Source: an uncultured Robiginitomaculum sp.
GTDB taxonomy: Bacteria > Pseudomonadota > Alphaproteobacteria > Caulobacterales > Maricaulaceae
Reading direction: 5' to 3'
NCBI GenBank assembly: GCA_938015875.1
Contig: CALLXE010000061.1
Location: forward strand, 1 to 32,848
Length of the DNA: 32,848 nucleotides
Within the stretch, counting starts at the first letter, position 1. Every line of letters starts with the position of its first letter. A program made the translations under genes and the position numbers. The notes beneath the pieces are model-generated. The model made no database searches. It was not told where the DNA came from and was given only the letters and a program-made list of their open reading frames with translations. Positions 25,573-32,708 of this stretch are shown in pieces.

Positions 25573-25889
25573 ATCTTTTCTTTCAATTCATTAAGCGCAG
25601 CGCGGTATCCGCCATGCGGCTCTTCATTTAAAAACCGGGCAACCCGCCCGATGGTTGTTGTGGATACGCCCGTGCGCGCATTAATTTCACGATAAGACAA
25701 CTCGCCCGCATCAAGTAATTTAGCAACATGCCAACGTTCGGACAGGGCGCGTAATTCCGCGGGCGTGCAAAGGTCAATCAAAAACTGCTCCATAAGCTGT
25801 GCGTTCGGCATAGACGCCAGCGCGCGCGCTAAAAGCGCCCGCCGCTGTGCAGCATCAGTTTGTCGGGGCTTTTCGTCAGGGTTTTGCAT
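25569..25889 (-). CDS. TrpR/YerC-family regulator heading the his operon
   Basis: This 106-residue protein has the TrpR-like fold of the YerC/YecD group. A helical segment LMEQFLIDLCTPAELRALSERWHVAKLL (32-59) is followed by a helix-turn-helix, LSYREINARTGVSTTTIGRVARFLN (64-88). Relatives next to histidine genes have been proposed as repressors of histidine synthesis (called HisR in comparative genomics). Here it is the first gene and overlaps hisG by four bases, so control of the his operon and of itself is likely. The ATG at 25889 is directly preceded by an inverted repeat. The histidine-sensing role is inferred. Confidence 0.9.
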   Translation of the reverse strand: MQNPDEKPRQTDAAQRRALLARALASMPNAQLMEQFLIDLCTPAELRALSERWHVAKLLDAGELSYREINARTGVSTTTIGRVARFLNEEPHGGYRAALNELKEKI

Positions 25890-25896
25890 AATTGTC

Positions 25897-25924
25897 TCAC
25901 TGTGTTAGCGTGCTGTTACAGTGA
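25897..25924 (-). promoter_or_regulatory. 28-bp near-palindrome, candidate his-operon operator
   Basis: The arms TCACTGT (25897-25903) and ACAGTGA (25918-25924) are perfect inverted copies. Inner AGC and GCT also pair, giving 10 of 13 matching positions around a central GT. It ends seven bases before the regulator's ATG. On the minus strand a TTGCAT...TAACAG pair with 17-base spacing would put the -10 element inside the repeat. An operator for autoregulated control of the his operon is the simplest reading. No histidine-rich leader peptide is visible, arguing against attenuation. Confidence 0.65.
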
Positions 25925-25987
25925 GTCAGTGGGGAATGCAAGCTATAAAATCGTGGAGGGGGAGCCTGACAGTTCTGAAGTCCTCAC

Positions 25988-26026
25988 AAAAAAAGTCCGG
26001 CGCGCTGTGTGCGCTTGCCGGACTTT
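25988..26026 (-). terminator. Intrinsic terminator of bamE
   Basis: On the minus strand AAAGTCCGGC (26026-26017) pairs perfectly with GCCGGACTTT (26001-25992), with a small inner GCGC stem in the loop. A run of T residues follows, extending to 25988. It lies about 20 bases after the bamE stop and separates bamE from the his operon promoter, so the his operon must have its own promoter. Confidence 0.9.
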
Positions 26027-26044
26027 GGTAGTCAGCAGATCGGC

Positions 26045-26548
26045 CTAACGGCCACTGCCGGGACCACCGCCCCCCCCGGGTTGCTGTTGATTTCCGGTCA
26101 AGGTATCGGTCGGCAAGCGCCCGATGGTTCCGAAAATTTGTTCTAAAACTGATAATTGACGTCCGCGTGTCGGCGTTTCGCGGCCGACAAAGTTCACAAT
26201 TTGCCCGTCATCAAGGCCGTATTCGGCTACGGCCTGCACTTGCCCGTCATCATTAAACACAACGGCGGTAATTTGGCGTTCTTCAGTCAGGGGACGCAAG
26301 TAAGCGAGGCGCTGACGTACGGCCGACATGTAATACCATGTCTCTTGCTCAAAGGTTCCGGTCGTGGAGGGATTGCCAAGGCGGGCCAGCACTGTGGCTT
26401 TGGTATCCGCGCCGGGCTCAATCTCTTGGGGCTTGTCCTGCTCTGTCGGGACGTAGCCGTGGGTGCGCAGGGTCGGGTTGCAAGCCGTGAGGCCAAAGCT
26501 TGTGACCAGAGCGCAGGCTGCGACAGTTTTAATCAGCATCGAGGTCAT
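26045..26548 (-). CDS. bamE: BamE/SmpA-family outer membrane lipoprotein
   Basis: BamE is a lipoprotein subunit of the beta-barrel assembly complex in the outer membrane. From the ATG at 26548 the 167-residue product begins with a lipoprotein signal and the lipobox LTAC, with Cys23 as the lipidation site. The SmpA/OmlA domain follows, with KATVLARLGNPSTTGTFEQETWYYMS and TAVVFNDDGQVQAVAEYGL. The tail is rich in Gln, Gly and Pro. The start is supported by GGAAG upstream; a longer frame from 26605 would put 19 residues before the signal. It is divergent from the cytochrome bc1 chaperone gene, which is usual here. Confidence 0.9.
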   Translation of the reverse strand: MTSMLIKTVAACALVTSFGLTACNPTLRTHGYVPTEQDKPQEIEPGADTKATVLARLGNPSTTGTFEQETWYYMSAVRQRLAYLRPLTEERQITAVVFNDDGQVQAVAEYGLDDGQIVNFVGRETPTRGRQLSVLEQIFGTIGRLPTDTLTGNQQQPGGGGGPGSGR

Positions 26549-26639
26549 TGACCGCTTCCTATATCCTGTAAGGTTGGTATGACCTAGCCAAGACCGCGCA
26601 AGCATGCAAGCGGCAAGCGCGTTGATTTACGGAGAATTC

Positions 26640-27170
26640 ATGTTTGGAAAGCTGTTTAAACGTCGGGGCGAAGATATCAGCGCTGCAAAACTCTACTCTG
26701 CGTGTCTGGCGCAATCGCGCACGCCTGCCTTTTACGGCCCCGGAAAAGTGACCGATAATTATGACGGGCGAATTGATCTGCTGACCCTACATTTGACCGC
26801 GATTATGGCGGCAGCGCGGCAGTTTGGGGATGAAGGGGCACAACTGAACCAAGCGCTTTATGACGTCATGATACAGGACTTTAATATCGCGATGCGCGAA
26901 GAAGGATTAGCCGATACAGGGATTGCCCGCCGCATTAAACCGATGGTCATGCTATTTTTAGGCCGCACCAAAGCCTATACAGAAGCTTTTCTCGGTGAGG
27001 CTGATATTGGGGCTGTATTGAAAGAAACATTGCTGCCCGAAGATGTAGGCGTTGGTTTTTCTGATTCGATTGCGGCCTATGCCGCACAGAGCTATGAAAC
27101 GATCAAAGCCCTTGATTTTGATGTGTTAAAATCCGGACAGGTCTCGTTTGCGCCCTTCACCGGCGACTGA
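26640..27170 (+). CDS. Ubiquinol-cytochrome c chaperone family protein
   Basis: This 176-residue protein matches the ubiquinol-cytochrome c chaperone (CBP3-like) family: LYSACLAQSRTPAFYGPGKVTDNYDGRIDLLTLHLTAIM, ALYDVMIQDFNIAMREEGLADTGIARRIKPM and LGRTKAYTEAF. Mitochondrial relatives help assemble cytochrome b into the bc1 complex; the bacterial role is assumed to be similar. The ATG at 26640 follows GGAGA. In alphaproteobacteria a DUF177 gene usually stands between this gene and plsX; the 60 bases here contain none. Confidence 0.88.
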   Translation: MFGKLFKRRGEDISAAKLYSACLAQSRTPAFYGPGKVTDNYDGRIDLLTLHLTAIMAAARQFGDEGAQLNQALYDVMIQDFNIAMREEGLADTGIARRIKPMVMLFLGRTKAYTEAFLGEADIGAVLKETLLPEDVGVGFSDSIAAYAAQSYETIKALDFDVLKSGQVSFAPFTGD

Positions 27171-27230
27171 CTTCCCTATAGGCATGAGCGGCGCAGCGCG
27201 TTACAAAGCGCCAAGAGGGAGTCGCAATTT

Positions 27231-28289
27231 ATGCTGGATGGTGTAATCATTTCTGTTGATGTTATGGGCGGCGATGACGCCCCGGATATTGTCATTGCCG
27301 GATGCGAGCGGTTTTTAAAGACGGCCGGAAAAAGCCGCGCCGCGCGTTTTTTGCTGCACGGTGATGATGCCGCGATAAACAAGCTTTTGAAAAAAGCGCC
27401 GTTGACGGCGGCTCGCTGCGAAATCAATCACACCGATAAATCTGTTGCTATGGACGAAAAACCCGGACAAGCGCTGCGGCGCGGCAAGGGCAGTTCTATG
27501 TGGAACGCGATTGCGAGCGTCAAAGCCGGGGAGGCGCGGGTCGCGATCTCGGCCGGCAACACGGGCGCTTTGATGGCGATGTCCAAATTACAATTGCGTA
27601 TGAAAGAGGGCGTGCAACGCCCTGCCATTGCAGGCGTCTGGCCGCGGGCGGGCGGGCAATGCATCGTCTTGGATATTGGCGCGAACATTGATTGCGACGA
27701 GACGCAACTGACGGAATTTGCTGTATTGGGCGAGGCTTATTACCGCGCACTGTATAAAAAGACCTCTCCGTCCGTCGGACTTTTAAATGTCGGAACCGAG
27801 GATGAAAAAGGGACGGGCACGATTAAAGCCGCGCACAAGCGGTTCAATGATTTGGATTTTGGCTTAAACTATGCCGGATATGTTGAGGGTAATGATATTT
27901 CTACCGGAACCGTGGACGTGATTGTTACTGACGGTTTTACCGGCAATATCGCTCTGAAAACCGCAGAGGGCACAGGGCGTTTTATCGGTGATCTGGTAAA
28001 GACTGCGCTTGACGGCAATGTCCTTGGCAAAATTGCGAAAGTTATTAACGCGGCGGCTTTCTTGCGTTTGAAGGCGCAAATTGATCCGCGTAACTTTAAC
28101 GGCGGCGCGTTTTTAGGTTTGAATGGCGTGGTCGTTAAAAGCCACGGCGGGACGGACGCTGTTGGCTATGCTAACGCACTGAACGTTGCCATGAGCCTGG
28201 CCGAGAGCGAATTTAATGCAGAGATTGAAAAAACGCTGGCTCGCCTGCATGATGCAGAGCTTGATATCGAAACTGCCGCAGAAATTTAG
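27231..28289 (+). CDS. plsX: Phosphate acyltransferase PlsX
   Basis: PlsX converts acyl-ACP to acyl-phosphate for phospholipid synthesis. The 352-residue protein has ISVDVMGGDDAPDIVIAG at the start, AISAGNTGALMAMSKL, LDIGANIDCDETQL and VTDGFTGNIALKTAEGTGRF, all hallmarks of the family. GGGAG lies upstream of the ATG. It is followed by fabH after nine bases, the classical plsX–fabH pair linking phospholipid and fatty acid synthesis. Confidence 0.96.
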   Translation: MLDGVIISVDVMGGDDAPDIVIAGCERFLKTAGKSRAARFLLHGDDAAINKLLKKAPLTAARCEINHTDKSVAMDEKPGQALRRGKGSSMWNAIASVKAGEARVAISAGNTGALMAMSKLQLRMKEGVQRPAIAGVWPRAGGQCIVLDIGANIDCDETQLTEFAVLGEAYYRALYKKTSPSVGLLNVGTEDEKGTGTIKAAHKRFNDLDFGLNYAGYVEGNDISTGTVDVIVTDGFTGNIALKTAEGTGRFIGDLVKTALDGNVLGKIAKVINAAAFLRLKAQIDPRNFNGGAFLGLNGVVVKSHGGTDAVGYANALNVAMSLAESEFNAEIEKTLARLHDAELDIETAAEI

Positions 28290-28298
28290 GACACCGCA

Positions 28299-29276
28299 AT
28301 GTCATCATTTAAAAGCGTAATCGCCGGCATTGGCGGCTATCTTCCCGAGAGCGTATTGACCAACGAAGACTTGGCGCAGCGCGTTGACACATCCGATGAA
28401 TGGATTCGCGCCCGCACCGGAATTACGCAGCGCCATGTTGCCAAAGAGGGGGAATATACCTCTCATCTGGCGACTAAAGCCGCGCAGGCTGCCATGAAGG
28501 ATGCCGGCCTGACGGCTGATGATATTGACCTGATTGTTGTTGCGACTACCACGCCGGATCTGACCTTTCCGTCGACCGCGACCATTGTTCAGGAAGCGCT
28601 GGGCATGACCCACGGTGCGGCCTTCGACGTTCAAGCGGTTTGCAGCGGCTTTATTTACGGCGTGACCGTTGTCGATGCTATGATAAAAGCCGGACAGGCT
28701 AAACATGCCTTGCTGATCGGCGCAGAGACATTTTCCCGCATACTGGATTGGGAAGACCGCGCGACCTGCGTTTTATTCGGCGATGGGGCAGGGGCATTTG
28801 TTATGTCCGCCGCAGCCGCCGATGACGATGCAACCGGCAAAGGCGTGATCAGCAGTTTCATCCGCTCTGACGGGCGGCACCGCGATATGCTCTATGTGGA
28901 CGGCGGCCCGTCGCGTACGCAGACTGTGGGCCATTTGCGTATGCTCGGCAATCAGGTGTTTCGCCATGCGGTTACTGATATTGCTGCCGCGATCGAGACC
29001 TGCTCGGCCAATGCCGGTGTTGAGACTGCTGACATTGATTGGTTCGTTCCGCATCAGGCTAATCAACGCATATTAGCGGGCGTAGCCAAGAAACTCGGCG
29101 TCGACCCCGGGAAAGTTATCTCGACGGTTGCCACTCACGCCAACACATCGGCGGCCTCGGTTCCGCTTGCGTTCGTCGCGGCCAAAGCAGACGGTCGGAT
29201 CAAACGCGGCGATCTGGTTATGCTGGAAGCGTTCGGGGGCGGATTCACGTGGGGCGCCGCGCTTTTGGGCTATTAA
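28299..29276 (+). CDS. fabH: 3-oxoacyl-ACP synthase III (FabH)
   Basis: FabH starts fatty acid chains by condensing acetyl-CoA with malonyl-ACP. The Cys-His-Asn triad is intact: Cys115 (VQAVCSGF), His252 (PHQANQRI) and Asn282 (THANTSAAS). The 325-residue length and the C-terminal GGGFTWGAALL end are normal. It is probably co-transcribed with plsX. A 16-bp palindrome begins right after its stop. Confidence 0.96.
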   Translation: MSSFKSVIAGIGGYLPESVLTNEDLAQRVDTSDEWIRARTGITQRHVAKEGEYTSHLATKAAQAAMKDAGLTADDIDLIVVATTTPDLTFPSTATIVQEALGMTHGAAFDVQAVCSGFIYGVTVVDAMIKAGQAKHALLIGAETFSRILDWEDRATCVLFGDGAGAFVMSAAAADDDATGKGVISSFIRSDGRHRDMLYVDGGPSRTQTVGHLRMLGNQVFRHAVTDIAAAIETCSANAGVETADIDWFVPHQANQRILAGVAKKLGVDPGKVISTVATHANTSAASVPLAFVAAKADGRIKRGDLVMLEAFGGGFTWGAALLGY

Positions 29277-29277
29277 T

Positions 29278-29293
29278 CGGGTAATATTACCCG
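29278..29293. promoter_or_regulatory. 16-bp perfect palindrome between fabH and ihfA
   Basis: CGGGTAATATTACCCG is a perfect inverted repeat one base after the fabH stop. No immediate T run follows, though TTTTT and TTTT tracts occur 6 to 22 bases later, partly around a small CAGT/ACTG stem. It may act as an imperfect terminator of plsX-fabH or as an operator for ihfA. The sequence alone does not decide. Confidence 0.5.
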
Positions 29294-29392
29294 CCGGACA
29301 GTTTTTAGGACTGTTTTATAAGGTTTTTTCTTGCCAACGCGTCCGGTTCGGCGTTTAACTCTTCCGGCAGGGGCATTTTGAACAGGCGAACC

Positions 29393-29707
29393 ATGAGTTC
29401 TAATACCGTTACACGCGCTGATCTGACCGAAGCGGTCTATCGTGAGATAGGCCTGTCGCGTGCCGAATCCGCGTCTTTGGTTGAATCAATTTTGGATCAC
29501 ATGGTGGGCGCTCTGCTACGCGGTGAGACGGTAAAGTTCGCCGGCTTTGGCACATTCTCTCTGCGCGATAAATCAGAACGTATTGGCCGGAACCCGAAAA
29601 CAGGCGAAGAAGTTCCGATTACATCGCGCCGCGTTTTGGTGTTCAAACCGTCCAATGTCCTCAAAGAGCGGGTGAATAATTCCCTCACGCGGCAGGCATC
29701 CGAATAG
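29393..29707 (+). CDS. ihfA: Integration host factor alpha subunit
   Basis: This 104-residue HU/IHF-family protein forms the DNA-bending IHF heterodimer with Ihf[33 protein letters not shown] forms the dimerisation helices. [48 protein letters not shown] covers the beta-arm with the intercalating proline in RNPKTG. I chose the ATG at 29393 (AGG upstream) over a TTG at 29378. The alpha assignment rests on position between fabH and a MerR gene, the standard alphaproteobacterial place for ihfA. Confidence 0.93.
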   Translation: MSSNTVTRADLTEAVYREIGLSRAESASLVESILDHMVGALLRGETVKFAGFGTFSLRDKSERIGRNPKTGEEVPITSRRVLVFKPSNVLKERVNNSLTRQASE

Positions 29708-29757
29708 CGAAACTTTTCCCTGCGGCGCTTGAATTATGAAATTGCGCCCGAATCAGC

Positions 29758-29763
29758 TATAAT
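29758..29763 (+). promoter_or_regulatory. Candidate -10 element upstream of the merR-like gene
   Basis: A consensus TATAAT occurs 67 bases before the MerR-like start codon. The -35 position is weak (TATGAA at 17-base spacing; TTGAAT lies too far upstream). It suggests that the regulator can be transcribed separately from ihfA. Confidence 0.35.
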
Positions 29764-29830
29764 ATCAACAGGATAAATCTACGGCTTCGCGCAAAGTGAT
29801 CCCGCTCTGATTTTTCATGAGGATAAACAT

Positions 29831-30439
29831 ATGCAAAGCAAATCCAGTCGCGCCTTTCGAACAATCAGTGAAGCCGCTGACGAGCTTGACCTGAAACCCC
29901 ATGTGTTACGGTTTTGGGAGGCGAAGTTTCCGGACCTTCAACCGGTAACGCGCGGCGGTGGCCGGCGGTTTTATCGTCCCGAGGATGTGGACTTTTTGCG
30001 GGGTTTACGGATTTTGCTTCATGATGAAAAACACAAAATCAAAGATGTTCAAAAGCTGATTAAGGTCAAAGGCGCGCAAAGCGTTGTTGAACTGGGTCAC
30101 AGCGCCGCGGAGCGCCGCCCGTCAAGACCTATTGAAGAGCGTGACTTGGTGCCCGACAGAATTAAAGCTGCCGTTCCGCAGCCGGTCGTTGTGCAAACTG
30201 TCGTCCCGGTGCCAAAGCCGGCGCCGGCACCTATGCCGCCGGCATCTGTAGCCGAACGCGAATTGCAGCCGGCAGTTCAGGCGGCATCCGAAGGCGTTCA
30301 GCCTGTCGTCGTGCCCTTTACCCCGGCGGAGCCCAAAGCGCCCGAAATCAGCGCGGAGTCAGAGGCTGAATTATCCTCCGCTCTCACCCGGCTTCAGGGT
30401 TTGCGTGGGCGATGGGAAAAATTTGCTGAAAAACCTTAA
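29831..30439 (+). CDS. MerR-family transcriptional regulator
   Basis: This 202-residue protein has an N-terminal winged helix (residues 8-75: FRTISEAADELDLKPHVLRFWEAKFPDLQPVTRGGGRRFYRPEDVDFLRGLR). A Pro/Ala/Val-rich linker covers about 110-170, and a short C-terminal helix has LSSALTRLQGLRGRWEKFAEK. It lacks the metal-binding cysteines of MerR proper. The same gene commonly follows ihfA and precedes tRNA-Pro in alphaproteobacteria, but its targets are unknown to me. A short inverted repeat AGCGGC/GCCGCT (30439-30463) overlaps the stop and may end the transcript. Confidence 0.9.
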   Translation: MQSKSSRAFRTISEAADELDLKPHVLRFWEAKFPDLQPVTRGGGRRFYRPEDVDFLRGLRILLHDEKHKIKDVQKLIKVKGAQSVVELGHSAAERRPSRPIEERDLVPDRIKAAVPQPVVVQTVVPVPKPAPAPMPPASVAERELQPAVQAASEGVQPVVVPFTPAEPKAPEISAESEAELSSALTRLQGLRGRWEKFAEKP

Positions 30440-30532
30440 GCGGCTGCAATAGCTGTTGCCGCTCGGCGCGGTCACCCGTATAAGGCGCGCACCGGAAATG
30501 CAGCCGATATAAGCGGCCGCATTTCGTAATGT

Positions 30533-30609
30533 CGGAGTATAGCGCAGTCCGGTAGCGCACTAAGCTGGGGGCTTAGGGGTCGCAGGTTCGAATCCTGCTA
30601 CTCCGACCA
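30533..30609 (+). tRNA. tRNA-Pro (anticodon GGG)
   Basis: The acceptor arm CGGAGTA (30533-30539) pairs with TACTCCG (30599-30605), the discriminator is A30606, and CCA is encoded at 30607-30609. The anticodon stem CTAAG/CTTAG encloses CTGGGGG, giving anticodon GGG. The T arm contains GGTTCGAATCC. Its position after the MerR-like gene is conserved in the class. No integrase or repeated tRNA 3' end is seen nearby. Confidence 0.95.
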
Positions 30610-30741
30610 TTACGGCTTATTCGTCTTCGTCAGTCTCAGCATTTACCAATTTTGCGGCATCGCCGTTTTGAGCAAGCCCCGGTGTGCTGTTTACTGAGCA
30701 TAGTTTAAGCGCCGGGTATCGCAGCGCTGCGGCCGGCTTTG

Positions 30742-30969
30742 TCAATGATGATGCGGCTCGGCGTTAATCTTGCCGCATTTTCCGCATTTCACAACGGCAC
30801 CGTGTGCGTCGTGGTGGGCGACATTGACGAGGAGTTTGGTTTTGCAAGCGCCGCATCGATAGGTTTCGCTTCCACCCCCTTCGCGCAGCGGTTTGCCGGC
30901 TGTATGCGCTTCTGCATTTTGCGCTTGGGGGCTGTCGGGGCTGATGATGATCATATCAAATTGGGGCAT
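30742..30969 (-). CDS. Small zinc-ribbon protein
   Basis: This 75-residue protein has two CxxC knuckles, YRCGACKTKLL and KCGKCGKINAE, about 20 residues apart, plus a histidine pair (AHHDAHG) and a terminal His triplet. Zinc binding is very likely. The N-terminal third is hydrophilic with no clear signature. AGAGAG precedes the ATG at good spacing. I do not recognise a named family, so its partner (nucleic acid or protein) is unknown. The same-strand gene at 31038-31292 may be its operon mate. Confidence 0.75.
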   Translation of the reverse strand: MPQFDMIIISPDSPQAQNAEAHTAGKPLREGGGSETYRCGACKTKLLVNVAHHDAHGAVVKCGKCGKINAEPHHH

Positions 30970-31037
30970 TAGACTCTCTTTTTAAGGTTTGCAGTCTTAT
31001 GTCTACTCCGCAATGCACGCGCAGGGAAGCATCGGCT

Positions 31038-31292
31038 TTACCTTCGGGCGGATATTTCGAACAACCTATTCTGATAGGTCATGGCAATCGATTGAAGGTC
31101 GGGCATTGCAGCAATGAAGGCCGGACCCGTCATATAAAGCCCGCCGGGGGATTTTTTGTCTCCGGGATCATAATTATCCGGTTGCGCGGCGGCCCGTAAA
31201 AACTGACAGAACTTTATGAGAGTTACGGACAGGAAGTCGGTGAATGTATTCTGTTCAGTGATAGTCCCCGAGCGGACGAACATGTCTTCCAA
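31038..31292 (-). CDS. Hypothetical small protein
   Basis: This frame encodes 84 residues from a TTG at 31292, or 81 from an ATG at 31283. Its composition looks genuine, with a segment TDFLSVTLIKFCQFLRAAAQP, then YDPGDKKSPGGLYMTGPAFIAAM, and low Cys/His/Arg content. The overlapping plus-strand frame is Arg/His/Cys-rich and looks like a shadow. No strong ribosome-binding sequence is seen. It would be divergent from the acyl-CoA dehydrogenase gene and upstream of the zinc-ribbon gene. I recognise no family. Confidence 0.5.
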   Translation of the reverse strand: MEDMFVRSGTITEQNTFTDFLSVTLIKFCQFLRAAAQPDNYDPGDKKSPGGLYMTGPAFIAAMPDLQSIAMTYQNRLFEISARR

Positions 31293-31413
31293 GGTAAAAT
31301 TGTTTTGCGTCGCCTGCGCAAATCAATGACCGCCGGTCGCGCCGCTTTGCGGTTGCCTGAATCTTCGATTTATGGTGATGTCACGAATATTTTGATCGTC
31401 AAAAGGCCTGTTC

Positions 31414-32553
31414 ATGGATTTTCAACTCACCGAAGAGCAGACCCTTATTCAGAGCATGGCCCGAGGCTTTGCAGCCACAGAGCTTGCCCCGAATTCCGGG
31501 CGGTGGGACAGCGAAAAGGCTTTGGATCGCAGCGTATTTGAGAAAGCATCCGACCTCGGGTTTATGGGCATTTATACGCGTGAAACCCACGGCGGCACGG
31601 CATTGTCACGGCTCAGCTCAGCGTTGGTTTTTGAGCAGCTTGCGGCCGGGGATGTGTCTCATACGGCGATGATGACGATACACAATATGGCGACATGGAT
31701 GGTTGATCGTTATGGCGACGACGCGCTGCAGGAAAGATATGTACCTGCGCTGACTTCGGGAAAATCTGTTGCGAGCTATTGCCTGACAGAGCCGGAGGCG
31801 GGGTCCGATGCGGCGAGCCTGTCGACGAAAGCTGTGCGGGACGGTGATGATTATATCTTGAACGGTACAAAGACGTTTATTTCCGGGGCAGGGTGGTCCG
31901 ACATTTATGTTGTTATGGCGCGCACTTCCGATAATGGCGCGCGCGGGATTTCCTGTTTTGTAGTTGAAAAGACCGCATTGGGATTAACATTCGGAAATAA
32001 CGAGAAAAAGATGGGCTGGAACGCGCAGCCGACGGCCCAGGTAATCTTTGAAAATTGCCGTGTTCCGGCGTCGAACCGCGTCGGAGGTGAGGGCGAGGGC
32101 TTCAAAATTGCGATGTCGGGTTTGGATGGGGGGCGCATTAATATTGGCGCTTGCTCCCTTGGCGGCGCGCAGAAAGCGCTGGACGCTGCATTGCAATATA
32201 CCAAAGAACGGGCGCAATTCGGTAAGGCGATTGCTGATTTTCAAAATACACAATTTATGCTTGCTGATATGGCAACACAATTGGAGGCCTCGCGCCTTTT
32301 GCTGTATCGGGGTGCCGATATGATTGACAAACAATTACCGGGCGCCGGCGCGGCTTGCGCTATGGCAAAGCGATATGCCACGGATGCCTGCAGCAAGATT
32401 GCCAATGATGCGCTGCAGCTCCACGGCGGTTACGGCTATTTATCAGAATATGGGATTGAGCAGATTGTCCGTGATCTTCGGGTCCATGAAATTCTTGAAG
32501 GTACAAACCAAATTATGCGCGTCATTGTCTCTCGGGAGCTTTTGCGTTCATGA
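31414..32553 (+). CDS. Acyl-CoA dehydrogenase (isobutyryl-CoA-type candidate)
   Basis: This is an FAD-dependent enzyme introducing a trans-2,3 double bond into an acyl-CoA. The 379-residue protein has the family signatures CLTEPEAGSDAASLSTKAVRDGDDYILNGTKTFISGAG and QLHGGYGYLSEYGIEQIVRDLRVHEILEGTNQIMR, with catalytic Glu362 in LEGT. The overall sequence, for example SALVFEQLAAGDVSHTAMMTIHNMATWMVDRYG, recalls the isobutyryl-CoA dehydrogenase (ACAD8-like) branch used in valine breakdown. That specificity is tentative because no other valine genes are in the window. AAAAGG precedes the ATG at good spacing. Confidence 0.9.
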   Translation: MDFQLTEEQTLIQSMARGFAATELAPNSGRWDSEKALDRSVFEKASDLGFMGIYTRETHGGTALSRLSSALVFEQLAAGDVSHTAMMTIHNMATWMVDRYGDDALQERYVPALTSGKSVASYCLTEPEAGSDAASLSTKAVRDGDDYILNGTKTFISGAGWSDIYVVMARTSDNGARGISCFVVEKTALGLTFGNNEKKMGWNAQPTAQVIFENCRVPASNRVGGEGEGFKIAMSGLDGGRINIGACSLGGAQKALDAALQYTKERAQFGKAIADFQNTQFMLADMATQLEASRLLLYRGADMIDKQLPGAGAACAMAKRYATDACSKIANDALQLHGGYGYLSEYGIEQIVRDLRVHEILEGTNQIMRVIVSRELLRS

Positions 32554-32595
32554 TTTTTTGGGACGTGTTCGGCGCGGCACGCTTTTGATTTAAAC

Positions 32596-32655
32596 TGTCA
32601 CGAAAAATTATGGTGACAAACGATGCCACGGCTTGACTAGTGACAATGTAGTCAC
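32596..32655. promoter_or_regulatory. Four GTGAC/GTCAC half-sites upstream of the symporter gene
   Basis: GTCAC (32597-32601), GTGAC (32613-32617), GTGAC (32640-32644) and GTCAC (32651-32655) form two inverted pairs, TGTCAC-N11-GTGACA and GTGAC-N6-GTCAC, in 60 bases. TTGACT (32633-32638) lies next to the third half-site and TATAAA (32675-32680) lies downstream. The layout suggests a dimeric regulator binding at two adjacent operators before the symporter gene. The regulator is not identifiable here. Confidence 0.5.
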
Positions 32656-32708
32656 GATTACAGATGTAAGCGCGTATAAAACGCGAAAACATACAGGGAG
32701 GTATGAGC

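Noticed and set aside
18778-25889. The his operon as part of a mobile genomic island.
   Set aside because: No integrase, transposase or flanking att repeats are present; only the REP-like gap on one side is suggestive, so any transfer looks old.
25890-25990. Histidine attenuation leader peptide for the his operon.
   Set aside because: No short frame with a run of histidine codons and no terminator/antiterminator pair occurs before the regulator gene.
30613-30741. A minus-strand frame of about 43 codons starting with TTG and ending in Glu/Asp-rich residues between tRNA-Pro and the zinc-ribbon gene.
   Set aside because: It has only a TTG start overlapping the previous stop, no ribosome-binding site and no family resemblance; the acidic end alone is weak support.
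30999-31199. Plus-strand 66-codon frame upstream of the acyl-CoA dehydrogenase gene.
   Set aside because: The product is rich in Arg, His, Gly and Cys and looks like the shadow of the opposite-strand frame at 31038-31292.
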